A DNA stretch of 36,023 bases from Nitrospirota bacterium (GCA_023248295.1 JAHFEU010000006.1:1-36023); one strand, 5' to 3'. Shown: positions 27,342-34,786, counted from the stretch's first letter. The notes: generated by a model not told the origin, from the letters alone. Made by a program: numbers and translations.

Positions 27342-28856
27342 TCAGCGCCGCCCCCGCTTGCGCGACTCCTCTCCCGGCTCCGTCATCCGCCACGGGTCCA
27401 GCAACGCCTCGAGTCGGGCTTCCGGAAGGATCTGCTGACTACGGGCGACCTCGCGGACGGTTTTTCCGGTCCGATGCGCCTCCTTGGCGATCTTGGCCGC
27501 AGCCTCATAGCCGATCTCGGGCGCCAGCGCGGTACACATGGCCAGGCTCTGTTCGATGGAGTTCCGGCACCGCTCCTCATCGGCGGCAATCCCATCAACG
27601 CACCGCAGCGCGAAATTTTCGGACGCGCGGGCGAGCAGCTCGATGGACTGGAGCAGATTGTGGGCCATCACCGGCAGCATGACGATCAGTTCGAAATTCG
27701 CGGCCTGTCCGCCCACCGTGATGGTGACATCGTTCCCCATCACCTGCGCCGCCACCATGGTCACGGACTCCGCGATCACCGGGTTCACCTTGCCGGGCAT
27801 GATGGAGGACCCGGGCTGCATCTCAGGTATGAGGATCTCGCCCAGTCCGCATCGCGGTCCCGACCCCAGCCAGCGGATGTCGTTCGCGATCTTCATCAGG
27901 CTCACCGCGACGGTGCGAAGCTCACCGCTGGCCTCCACGATGGAGTCCTGCGTGGACTGAGCCTCGAAGTGGTTCACCGCCTCCGTGAGGGGACACCCGA
28001 TTTCCCTCGACAACAGCGCGATCACGCGCGGCGCGAAATCCGGATGCGCATTGAGGCCCGTCCCCACCGCCGTGCCTCCCAGCGCCACTTCGCTCAGCGC
28101 CGCCTGCCCACGCCGGGCCCGGGCCAGCCCCAACTCGATCTGGCGGGCGTACCCGCCGAACTCCTGGCCGAGCCTGATCGGCGTGGCGTCCTGGAGGTGG
28201 GTCCGGCCGATCTTCACCACGCTGTCGAACTCGCGGGCCTTGGCAGCCAAGGCGTCATGCAACCGGGTCAGCGCCGGCAGGAGCTGCCGCTCGATCGTCT
28301 CCACCGCGGCGATGTGGATCGCGGTCGGAATGACATCGTTGCTGGATTGCCCGAGGTTGACGTGGTCATTGGGGTGAACCAGCTTGCCGCCGCGCGCGCC
28401 GCCGAGCAACTCGGCAGCCCGATTGGCAATGACCTCATTCGCATTCATATTGGTGGAGGTGCCGGACCCGGTCTGGAAGACGTCGACCGGGAATTCCGCG
28501 TCCCACCGCCCCTCGACCACTTCCCAACCCGCCTTCCGGATCGCCTCCGCCACCTTCTTCTCGATCAACCCGAGGGACTCATTCACCGTCGCGGCAGCCC
28601 ATTTGAGCAGTCCCAGCGCCCGTAGGAAGGCCCTGGGAAACCGAAGCCCGCTGATGGGAAAATTCCGGATAGCCCGCGCGGTCTGCACGCCGTAGTAGGC
28701 GTCAGCGGGCACCGCCAACTCCCCCATGGTGTCCCGTTCGACCCGCGTCCCGGCTCCGGCGGGTCGTGGATCAGCCGACTGCCCGCCTCGCGGCTGCGGG
28801 GCCGGCCCCCTCTTCGCCGTCTTGGGCCGCGTGGCCACGGTCTTCCCTTTGCTCAT
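27342..28856 (-). CDS. fumC: Class II fumarate hydratase with basic N-terminal extension
   Basis: FumC interconverts fumarate and malate in the TCA cycle, oxidative or reductive. The superfamily signature GSSIMPGKVNP is intact, as are TGSGTSTNMNANEVI, VNLGQSSNDVIPTA, GRTHLQDATP and the FNLAALW-like C-terminal helices typical of FumC. The core starts at VERDTMGELAVPADAYYG. Ahead of it lie about 37 Pro/Arg/Lys-rich residues (SKGKTVATRPKTAKRG...) that normal FumC lacks. No other start codon lies between, so the extension appears to be translated. Fumarase is preferred over aspartase because of overall block similarity, but this was not tested by search. Confidence 0.93.
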   Translation of the reverse strand: MSKGKTVATRPKTAKRGPAPQPRGGQSADPRPAGAGTRVERDTMGELAVPADAYYGVQTARAIRNFPISGLRFPRAFLRALGLLKWAAATVNESLGLIEKKVAEAIRKAGWEVVEGRWDAEFPVDVFQTGSGTSTNMNANEVIANRAAELLGGARGGKLVHPNDHVNLGQSSNDVIPTAIHIAAVETIERQLLPALTRLHDALAAKAREFDSVVKIGRTHLQDATPIRLGQEFGGYARQIELGLARARRGQAALSEVALGGTAVGTGLNAHPDFAPRVIALLSREIGCPLTEAVNHFEAQSTQDSIVEASGELRTVAVSLMKIANDIRWLGSGPRCGLGEILIPEMQPGSSIMPGKVNPVIAESVTMVAAQVMGNDVTITVGGQAANFELIVMLPVMAHNLLQSIELLARASENFALRCVDGIAADEERCRNSIEQSLAMCTALAPEIGYEAAAKIAKEAHRTGKTVREVARSQQILPEARLEALLDPWRMTEPGEESRKRGRR

Positions 28857-28893
28857 GTGTGCCGTGCAGCGTGTCGTTTTCTCGAGGCCCCAC

Positions 28894-29211
28894 TCATTTC
28901 CGCTTCAACTTCTCACCCCAGATTTCATGCAATAATTCCCGCCATTCACGTCGGGCCACTGCCGGCATCGTCGTGATCCGGATATGCCCCAGCGACGCAT
29001 TCAGCACCGCCGCTTTCATCGCCGCGCGGTTGTTCGGGAACTCCAGAATGGCTACCACGTCGTATTCCCCGAGGCAGTAATACGCATCCAGCAGTTTCCC
29101 GCCCAAGGATTCGACGTTCCGCTGGACCGCCTCCGAACGAGCAATTCCCTGCTGTTTCATGGTGGAAATCCCGTGCTCAGTAAACTTGACCAGGCTCACG
29201 TAGACGGGCAT
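28894..29211 (-). CDS. GYD-domain protein (ferredoxin-like fold)
   Basis: A 105-residue protein of the GYD family, small alpha/beta-barrel dimers of unknown function. Family features are the opening VYVSLVKFTEHGI and the central GEYDVVAILEFP, where the name motif GxYD is seen as GEYD, followed by an RAAMKAAV helix. The ATG at 29211 has a strong ribosome site (AAAGGAGGCACTC). It lies 37 bp upstream of fumC on the same strand. A role as a ligand-binding or stress protein is only a guess. Confidence 0.8.
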   Translation of the reverse strand: MPVYVSLVKFTEHGISTMKQQGIARSEAVQRNVESLGGKLLDAYYCLGEYDVVAILEFPNNRAAMKAAVLNASLGHIRITTMPAVARREWRELLHEIWGEKLKRK

Positions 29212-29324
29212 GAGTGCCTCCTTTCGCCTGTCGCGATGAGTTCCAGAGATAATCGGACCGTTACCGGTCGGGCAATCTTAATCCATCGAGCTACCCAGCA
29301 CAAGCCCCTTCCCCGGACGGTCGG

Positions 29325-29353
29325 TTGACAGTCTCACGGCAGCAGGCTATCGT
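29325..29353 (+). promoter_or_regulatory. Putative promoter positioned for a leaderless transcript
   Basis: A perfect TTGACA (29325-29330) and TATCGT (29348-29353, 4 of 6) are separated by 17 bp. The expected start 7-8 bases downstream falls on or next to the A of the ATG at 29361. The ORF-track start at 29325 is a TTG that is simply the -35 box. Confidence 0.55.
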
Positions 29354-29360
29354 GACCTCG

Positions 29361-29612
29361 ATGCGGGACACGCAAGCGGGGGGATCAGCCAACTTCGTGG
29401 TGGATGCGTACGCCGGGTACAAGGGGGAGGAGACCCCCCGTGCGTTCATCCATGAAGGGCTCCGGCATGAGGTCCGGGAGATCGAAGCGCGCTGGTATAC
29501 CGACCGCCACAGTTATTTCAAGCTACGCGCGGACGACGGTCAGCGCTACGTCCTTCGGTACGACGTGGACGATTTGATCTGGGAACTGGTGATGCGTGAA
29601 GCAGACAGGTAG
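29361..29612 (+). CDS. Small conserved-looking protein of unknown function
   Basis: I start at the ATG of MRDTQAGGSANF (29361), giving 83 residues. No Shine-Dalgarno sequence precedes it, and the promoter spacing predicts a leaderless mRNA. The protein is rich in charged and aromatic residues (FIHEGLRHEVREIEARWYTDRHSYFKLRADDGQRYVLRYDVDDLIWELV). This suggests a small beta-sheet domain resembling DUF6504-type proteins, but that match is from memory and weak. There is no signal peptide or membrane segment. It is convergent with citrate synthase, 12 bp away. Confidence 0.68.
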   Translation: MRDTQAGGSANFVVDAYAGYKGEETPRAFIHEGLRHEVREIEARWYTDRHSYFKLRADDGQRYVLRYDVDDLIWELVMREADR

Positions 29613-29624
29613 GGCCCCTGCCGG

Positions 29625-30758
29625 TCAGCGCTTCTCGATCGGCACGTAGGGCCGGTTGTGTTCGCCGGCGTAAATCTGGTCCGGGCGATACAGCTTATTC
29701 TCTTTGAGTTGCTCAAACCAGTGCGCGAGCCAGCCAGCCACCCGCGCCATGGCGAAGATCGGGGTGAAGAACTCCACCGGGATCCCCATCTTGTCGTAGA
29801 TAATCCCGGAATAAAAGTCCACGTTGGGATACACTGCCTTCTCGGCCAGCAACCCCGCCGCGACTCGTTCCACTTCCAGCGCCACCTCGTACAGGGGTGA
29901 CGGCCCGCACGTCCTGAACAGCCGTTCGCAGAGCGACTGTAAAATGGTCGCGCGCGGGTCCTTCACCTTGTACACGCGGTGGCCTAACCCCATGATCTTC
30001 TGCTTGTCCTTCAGCTTCCGTTCGAGGTAGGCCCGGACCCGCCCCGGCGTGCCGATCTCCCTGAGCATCTCGACCACTTCTTCGTTGGCGCCGCCGTGCA
30101 AGGGCCCCTTCAGCGCCCCGATCGAAGAGGCTACCACGGTGTAGGGATCGGCCAGGGTGGAGGCCGTGACCATCCCCGCGAAGGTGGAGGCGTTCATCGT
30201 GTGCTCGGCGTGCAGGACGAGACAGGTGTCCAGGATCTGGCTCCACACCCGTTCCGGCACCTTCTCCGAGAGCATATAGAGAAAGTTCTCGCAGAAGCTC
30301 AGATCATCCCGTGGGGGAAGGTGGTCATCCCCCCGGCGGAGTCTCGCGTAGGCCGCCACGATCGTGGGCAGCTTGGCGATCAGCCTCACGGCGGACCAAT
30401 AGTTATTCTCCCGGTCCTCCACGTTTCGCCCCGGGTAAAACATCCCCAGGGCCGCCACGGCCGCCTGCAGGGCATCCATCGGATGACCCTGCTCGGGCAG
30501 GGTCTTGATCAGGTCCACGATCCGATACTTGATGCGTCGGTGGACGGTAATGTCCCCGACGAACTGATCCAGTTCCGGCTTTGATGGGAGACGCCCGACC
30601 AGCAACAGAGACGCCGTCTCCAGAAACGAAGATTTCGCGCAGAGCTCCTCAACCCGGATGCCGCGGTATTCCAGAATGCCGCGCTCGCCATCCACGTCGC
30701 TCACCGAGGACATGGCCGCGGGCACCCCCGCCAATCCCGGCATGAAATCATGCGGCAT
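29625..30758 (-). CDS. gltA: Citrate synthase
   Basis: A 377-residue citrate synthase of the short (type I-like) bacterial form, condensing acetyl-CoA with oxaloacetate. Catalytic regions are LHAEHTMNASTFA, the His of PLHGGANEEVVEML, the His of IMGLGHRVYKVKDPRA and the Asp of YPNVDFYSGIIYDKMGIP. The C-terminal Arg region is WFEQLKENKLYRPDQIY. The homologous 2-methylcitrate synthase cannot be fully excluded, but no prp genes are nearby. The ATG at 30758 has a GGGGGCGGACG leader and a promoter 50 nt before it. Confidence 0.92.
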   Translation of the reverse strand: MPHDFMPGLAGVPAAMSSVSDVDGERGILEYRGIRVEELCAKSSFLETASLLLVGRLPSKPELDQFVGDITVHRRIKYRIVDLIKTLPEQGHPMDALQAAVAALGMFYPGRNVEDRENNYWSAVRLIAKLPTIVAAYARLRRGDDHLPPRDDLSFCENFLYMLSEKVPERVWSQILDTCLVLHAEHTMNASTFAGMVTASTLADPYTVVASSIGALKGPLHGGANEEVVEMLREIGTPGRVRAYLERKLKDKQKIMGLGHRVYKVKDPRATILQSLCERLFRTCGPSPLYEVALEVERVAAGLLAEKAVYPNVDFYSGIIYDKMGIPVEFFTPIFAMARVAGWLAHWFEQLKENKLYRPDQIYAGEHNRPYVPIEKR

Positions 30759-30815
30759 CGTCCGCCCCCCCCCTCAGTCCTATTGAATCACCGGACCATT
30801 CAGAGAAACAAGCAA

Positions 30816-30844
30816 ACAATAATGGCTCAACGAATCCGCGTCAA
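30816..30844 (-). promoter_or_regulatory. Putative promoter of citrate synthase
   Basis: On the minus strand TTGACG (30839-30844, 5 of 6) and TATTGT (30816-30821, 4 of 6) are separated by 17 bp. Transcription should start near 30809, giving a leader of about 50 nt. It lies back to back with the promoter at 30874-30902. Confidence 0.55.
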
Positions 30845-30873
30845 GCCACGAGGCCTTTTCAGGCGAGGCTCCC

Positions 30874-30902
30874 TTGAAATGAAGCAGACCCTTGGGCATA
30901 CT
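30874..30902 (+). promoter_or_regulatory. Putative promoter of the small exported-protein pair
   Basis: TTGAAA (30874-30879, 5 of 6) and CATACT (30897-30902, 4 of 6) are separated by 17 bp. Transcription near 30909 would precede the ATG at 30950 by about 41 nt. Its presence supports the two small plus-strand frames that follow. Confidence 0.45.
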
Positions 30903-30949
30903 ACGTCAAGAGCAGCCTGTTCTCGGTCAGCCCCACGAAGGCGGGACAC

Positions 30950-31306
30950 ATGCCACGAGCGGCCACAACCTTGCTGACAGTGGGCGGAGTCGCGCTCGCC
31001 GCCGTCCTGATCACGTGGCGTGGAGCTCCGGACCCCTCGCCGCGTGCGACCAGTGGGCGCAGCGCCGTGGGCCTGCCCGCCACCGTCATCGGCACGAGCG
31101 CCCTCAGCCATGGAAACCCTGCGCCCGCTCGTGACGGCGCAAGACCAACACCGGATCCTTGCCCCGTCACGACCATACCGGCCGCTGCAGCCGAGCGGTC
31201 GGATGGCTCCGGGCGCATCCCCTGCGCTTCAGAGAGGGACAGACCATCCCGCGAGATCAGTGACGCCGATGGTTCGACCCGCCCGTCTCGCGGGCGACCG
31301 GACTGA
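30950..31306 (+). CDS. Hypothetical small exported or membrane-anchored protein
   Basis: A 118-residue frame with a plausible N-terminal signal or anchor (MPRAATTLLTVGGVALAAVLITW) and a GGCGGG purine stretch before the ATG. The rest is low-complexity Pro/Ala/Arg/Ser sequence (NPAPARDGARPTPDPCPVTTIPAAAAE) with no recognised domain, so it is probably disordered. A promoter-like pair lies upstream, and the next frame begins 24 bp downstream. GC-rich DNA readily gives spurious frames, so this gene remains tentative. Confidence 0.42.
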   Translation: MPRAATTLLTVGGVALAAVLITWRGAPDPSPRATSGRSAVGLPATVIGTSALSHGNPAPARDGARPTPDPCPVTTIPAAAAERSDGSGRIPCASERDRPSREISDADGSTRPSRGRPD

Positions 31307-31330
31307 TCAACGAAGAGGAACGAGCAGGCT

Positions 31331-31720
31331 ATGAGGCGGCCCAGATGGCTGGAAGTCGGGACAGGACTCTCGCTCCTGCTCTCCGCCGTCTTGGCGATCG
31401 CGCAGCAGGATCCTCTGGTCATCTTTGCCGTCGTCACCAAGGTCTCGAAAGACAGGAAGCAGGTCACGGCGCAGGTGTCCGCCGGTGGAGCTGCGACCGA
31501 GGCCACGTTGATCGCAACCGATCCGATTCTCGATAACCTGATCTGGAAGAAGCTGGAGATCTGCCATTCACTCAAAGCCGAAGCCTGGATGACTCCAGAG
31601 GGCTACCGGCTTGTCTCGGTCAAAATACTCGATGCGGGGATGCTTCCGATGACCCTTCAAGGAGTTGCCGGGGAGTGCCTCTTGAAGAAGGCGTTGGAAT
31701 TCGCCCCGTTGGTGGACTAG
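31331..31720 (+). CDS. Hypothetical exported protein
   Basis: A 129-residue protein with a clear signal peptide (RRPRWLEVGTGLSLLLSAVLAIAQQ) that probably directs it to the periplasm. The mature part (DPLVIFAVVTKVSKDRKQVTAQVSAGG..., LIWKKLEICHSLKAEAWMTPEGYRLVSVKILDAG) alternates short beta strands and has two cysteines (ICHS and GECL) that could form a disulfide. No family was recognised. GAGGAACGAGCAGG before the ATG provides a ribosome site. The TAG stop (31718-31720) is the first three bases of repeat element copy 3. Confidence 0.65.
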   Translation: MRRPRWLEVGTGLSLLLSAVLAIAQQDPLVIFAVVTKVSKDRKQVTAQVSAGGAATEATLIATDPILDNLIWKKLEICHSLKAEAWMTPEGYRLVSVKILDAGMLPMTLQGVAGECLLKKALEFAPLVD

Positions 31721-32000
31721 CCCGCATTCTTCACGAACAAAGCACCGTCGTGAAGAATGCGCCTGCACGTGCGGGCTCCGCGACTCGCCTGCCTGCGACG
31801 AGCTCAGCCGAGGCGAGCTCGCCGAAGTCCGCACCTGCAGGTTTCGACAGGCCGCCTCCGCGGCCTGCTCAAGGCTAGCCCTGAGCGACGCCCCGCAAAT
31901 GCGGGGCGGAGTCGAAGCCCGGAGGGCCCATCGAGACACCTCAGGGCCCTGAGTTTATCGAAGGGCGGATTGTTCACCTCTTCGTGAATAAGCCGGGCTA
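31718..32000. repeat. MITE-like inverted-repeat element, copy 3 (283 bp), divergent interior
   Basis: The ends are TAGCCCGCATTCTTCACGAA and, inverted, TAGCCCGGCTTATTCACGAA, matching at 17 of 20 positions and clearly related to copies 1 and 2. The interior is different. A 13-bp hairpin GCATTCTTCACGA/TCGTGAAGAATGC (31724-31760) is followed by GC-rich inverted repeats, including the perfect palindrome CTCAGGGCCCTGAG (31940-31953). There are also TTCGAC...GTCGAA-type REP words. As with copy 2, both terminal TAGs serve as stop codons of convergent neighbours. Confidence 0.78.
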
Positions 32001-32378
32001 GCCGGTGGAAGACGGGGCGCAAGCCGGGCATTCCGTCCGCTCGTGCTCTGCGTGGAACTCTTCGGAGGTCAGCGGAAAGTGCTGGTCGCATCTCTGACAT
32101 TGCCGGATTTCGAAATAGGCGACCCCCTTCTCATCGATTTCGGTCGGAAGCAGCAATTCCGACGGGTCGTAGCCCAGCAACACCCCGTCAGCGAACTTCA
32201 CTACGGCAAGACGGACGTTGAAGAGTTCAAAGGCCGCCTCCTGCCCTTTCCGTTCCACGACATGACCGACCACGAAGACTGGCTGTCCCCGTCGTTTCGT
32301 CCGCAAATCTTTCAGCGTCCGCTGGGTCGCGGTGGCGACGGTGAAGCCGCCGCTCGAACTGGTTCCCGCCGTCGGCAT
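31998..32378 (-). CDS. Hypothetical protein with C-terminal double-CxxC zinc site
   Basis: A 126-residue protein of unknown function. The N-terminal 20 residues are Thr/Ser-rich. The middle (RGQPVFVVGHVVERKGQEAAFELFNVRLAVVKFADGVLLGYDPSELLLPTE) looks like a small beta-barrel. The C-terminus has two cysteine pairs (CQRC and CPAC) bracketing HAEHERTE, a probable zinc ribbon. The start ATG at 32378 has a modest GGAAGCAAGACT ribosome site. The TAG stop (31998-32000) is the right terminal base triplet of repeat copy 3. It is divergent from the ArsC-like gene. Confidence 0.68.
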   Translation of the reverse strand: MPTAGTSSSGGFTVATATQRTLKDLRTKRRGQPVFVVGHVVERKGQEAAFELFNVRLAVVKFADGVLLGYDPSELLLPTEIDEKGVAYFEIRQCQRCDQHFPLTSEEFHAEHERTECPACAPSSTG

Positions 32379-32522
32379 AGTCTTGCTTCCCGAGCAGGCA
32401 ATAGGTGATGGGCAACAGGCTATGGGCTGATTCGTTCTCCTATCGCCAATGGCCCATCGCCTTGTTCCATTACCACGCGCAGAAAAACCACGTCAAGCAG
32501 CGGTCATTCGGAGAGGGCAACC

Positions 32523-32873
32523 ATGACGATGATCACCATATACCAGAAACCAACCTGCTCCACCTGCCGGGAGGCGGTGAAGATCCTCGAGGCCAGCGGC
32601 CGGGACTACACCGCCGTCAACTACTACGAGACGCCCTTCACCAAGGGGCAGCTCGAAGGGCTGTTGAAGAAGGCGGGGTTGAGGCCAAAGGACGTGCTCC
32701 GGACCAAGGAAGAGATCTATAAGAAGCTGAAGGTCGGCGAGAAGACTCTGTCCGATGGCGAGCTGATTGATCTGATGGTCACGCACCCCGATCTGATCCA
32801 GCGCCCGCTCGTGGAGAAGGGCAACAGGGCGATATTGGCCAGGCCGGCGGAGACGGTGAAGCAACTACTGTAA
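32523..32873 (+). CDS. ArsC/Spx-family thioredoxin-fold protein (arsenate reductase-like)
   Basis: A 116-residue member of the ArsC/Spx/YffB family. The N-terminal active-site region is YQKPTCSTCREAVKILE with a CxxC, and the family C-terminal block is HPDLIQRPLVEKGNRAILARP. True glutaredoxin-type arsenate reductases typically have a single N-terminal Cys plus Arg triad, so the CxxC suggests a redox or Spx-like role instead. No ars genes are nearby. GGAGAGGGCAACC precedes the ATG. The 3' end overlaps the RNase D gene by 9 bp tail to tail. Confidence 0.86.
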   Translation: MTMITIYQKPTCSTCREAVKILEASGRDYTAVNYYETPFTKGQLEGLLKKAGLRPKDVLRTKEEIYKKLKVGEKTLSDGELIDLMVTHPDLIQRPLVEKGNRAILARPAETVKQLL

Positions 32874-34103
32874 CGGGACAGGGGTCAACCGGAGCTTTCC
32901 CGTGTGCCGGTCCACGCTGACCCCCGTGTTCCCGTCCAGCACCTGAAGCAGCGTCTCGCCGGCCAGCTTCCGACGCCAGCCGTGGAGGATCGGCAGGTCC
33001 AGCTTGTCACGATCATGCTTTGCGTCCACGAGCGCTTGCAGATCGGATGCCGTGGCCAGCAGGCTCGGGGCGATGTGCTCGTCTTTCGCAAGGGCCTTGA
33101 GCACCGCTTGCAGCAGTTCCACTTGTCCGGATGATTCCGGCTCATGCTCCCGAGCCGTGGCCACCATGGGCCACTCCGATTCTGGAGCCTCCCAGCCGCG
33201 CTGAATCGCCGCGAGAATCGCCTCCCCCTTCCGCTCGATTTCGGTCACGTGTAGACCTCGCGTTCCCTTCAAGGTCTCCAGGGTCGTGGGAGGGCGGCGG
33301 GCCAGTTCCAGCAGCACTTCATCGCGCACGACGCGGCTGCGTGGGACGTCCCTGCGCCTCGCTTCCTCGTCACGCCACGCAGCCAATTCTTTCAGAACGG
33401 CGCCGGCTCGTGGTTTGAGGTGCTCCCACCCGCGGATGCGCCGGTAAGATTCGGACGGACCTCGCGCGGCAGTGCTCAACGAAGACTGCAATCGCGCGAA
33501 CTCTTCCTGTAGCCAGTCGAGCCGTCCGAGCGATCTGAGTCGTTTGAGGAGATGATCGTGGATCGGGAACAGAAACTGGACGTCTTCGAGGGCGTAGTTG
33601 ATCTGCTCCTGGGTCAACGGCCGCTGGCTCCAGTTGGTGTAGGTGTGGGATTTGTCCAGCTTCTTTCCCGTGATTTTCTGCACCAGTTGTCCGTAGGCCG
33701 CCTGGAGGCCATACCCCACCATGGCCGCCGCCAGTTGCGTGTCGAAGAACGGCAGCGGGAACGTGCCTGTGTGGGCGGAGAGTAATTCCAAATCCTGGCG
33801 TCCGGCGTGGAACACTTTCAGGATCCGCTGGTCGCCGAGTACTTCGGCCAGGTCATGGACGGTCCCGAGGGCCGGCACGTCAATGACCGCACAGAGGTCG
33901 CCTGCCGCCACTTGGATCAGCTCCAAGCGGGCCACAAACCTGCCCTCTCCCACGAACTCGGTGTCCAGGGCGATCCGATCGCTGTCGCGAAGATGCCGAC
34001 AAAGGCTCCGAAGGCTGGCCGCATCGGCGATATAGCGGGGTGGTTGGCCGCTCACTGACAAGGGGTCGCACTCTGAGGGCGAGCGTTCGACATCAGAAGT
34101 CAC
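32865..34103 (-). CDS. rnd: Ribonuclease D
   Basis: A 412-residue 3'-5' exoribonuclease that trims tRNA and other small RNA precursors. The DEDDy exonuclease motifs are IALDTEFVGEGRF (Exo I), VFHAGRQDLELL (Exo II) and INYALEDVQFLFPI (Exo III with the Tyr). An HRDC domain follows (LAAWRDEEARRRDVPRSRVVRDEVLLELARRPPTTLETLKGTRGL) and a second HRDC-like region lies at the C-terminus. The start overlaps the end of the J-domain gene by 11 bp, so the two are coupled. Confidence 0.93.
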   Translation of the reverse strand: MTSDVERSPSECDPLSVSGQPPRYIADAASLRSLCRHLRDSDRIALDTEFVGEGRFVARLELIQVAAGDLCAVIDVPALGTVHDLAEVLGDQRILKVFHAGRQDLELLSAHTGTFPLPFFDTQLAAAMVGYGLQAAYGQLVQKITGKKLDKSHTYTNWSQRPLTQEQINYALEDVQFLFPIHDHLLKRLRSLGRLDWLQEEFARLQSSLSTAARGPSESYRRIRGWEHLKPRAGAVLKELAAWRDEEARRRDVPRSRVVRDEVLLELARRPPTTLETLKGTRGLHVTEIERKGEAILAAIQRGWEAPESEWPMVATAREHEPESSGQVELLQAVLKALAKDEHIAPSLLATASDLQALVDAKHDRDKLDLPILHGWRRKLAGETLLQVLDGNTGVSVDRHTGKLRLTPVPLQ

Positions 34104-34698
34104 GAGGCGGATCGGTCTGCATCAGGCTCAGGTTTTCCCTGAGGTATTGGTAGGCCTCGATAATCCGTCGCAGCTCCGGCTCCGAGCTTCGATCCCCTTT
34201 CCTGACATCGGGGTGAAGCCTCTTTGCGCGCTGGCGAAACGCCGCGGTGATCGCCGCCATCGAACATCCGGAGTCGAGGCCCAGCGCGTTGAGCGCGTCG
34301 GACGCATTGGTAATCTCGCCGCGGGAACCCGGCGCGTCCCCGCCCTCGCCGGCCGCCTTGAAGAAATCGGACATGTTGAGCCTGCGGCGGCGTCGCCGCG
34401 GCCGCTGGCGCGCTTCGCTGTCAAGCTCCTCAAAGAGGTCTTCGATGAACTCCAGGCGCGAATCAAGACGGAGCGCGCCTGATAAATCACGGATCTCATC
34501 GAGGTCTTCCTCGATCAGTCCCAACGTCCGATCGATTTCCTCCAATCCTTCCTCCACCTTAAAATAGGAGTCCACCCGGTCCTGCATCATGGTGTCGAGC
34601 GCGAAGTCGAGGCTGTCTACGGTTTTCGTCCGGAGGGCCTCGATACGCCGCCGCATCCCGGCCCGGTATCTGGCCAGCTTCGTCCGATCGAAGGCCAT
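34093..34698 (-). CDS. C-terminal J-domain protein
   Basis: A 201-residue protein from the ATG of MAFDRTKLARYRAGM (34698), preceded by AGGGGCGTG. The N-terminal half is charged and helical, likely coiled coil (VDSYFKVEEGLEEIDRTLGLIEEDLDEIRDL). A basic run RPRRRRRRLN follows. The C-terminal J-domain (MAAITAAFRQRAKRLHPDVRKGDRSSEPELRRIIEAYQYLRENL) carries the HPD motif needed to stimulate DnaK. It lacks the Gly/Phe and zinc-finger regions of DnaJ, so it is a class III J-protein of unknown client. Confidence 0.82.
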   Translation of the reverse strand: MAFDRTKLARYRAGMRRRIEALRTKTVDSLDFALDTMMQDRVDSYFKVEEGLEEIDRTLGLIEEDLDEIRDLSGALRLDSRLEFIEDLFEELDSEARQRPRRRRRRLNMSDFFKAAGEGGDAPGSRGEITNASDALNALGLDSGCSMAAITAAFRQRAKRLHPDVRKGDRSSEPELRRIIEAYQYLRENLSLMQTDPPRDF

Positions 34699-34761
34699 CA
34701 CGCCCCTGCGGGAACTCGCCTCTGGCACACGACGGCCGCCGACCGTCTGCGTGCCGGCGCC

Positions 34762-34770
34762 ATTCTAGCA
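34762..34770 (-). promoter_or_regulatory. Putative extended -10 promoter of the J-domain/rnd pair
   Basis: TGCTAGAAT on the minus strand combines an extended -10 (TGn) with a 5-of-6 -10 hexamer. No good -35 lies at the usual distance, where the end of the malic enzyme gene occurs. The start point would be near 34755, about 57 nt before the ATG at 34698. Confidence 0.42.
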
Positions 34771-34786
34771 TAACGCGGATGACGAC

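Noticed and set aside
26835-28625. 596-aa plus-strand open frame
   Set aside because: Antisense shadow of fumC and the cupin gene in GC-rich DNA. It has no domain, and its His/Asp/Arg-rich composition is typical of shadows.
30901-31575. 224-aa minus-strand frame
   Set aside because: Antisense to the exported-protein pair, which has a promoter, ribosome sites and signal peptides. The minus frame has none of these.
32523-32873. Firm assignment as arsenate reductase arsC
   Set aside because: The active site has CxxC and no ars genes are nearby. The family also contains Spx/YffB proteins, so only a family-level call is supported.
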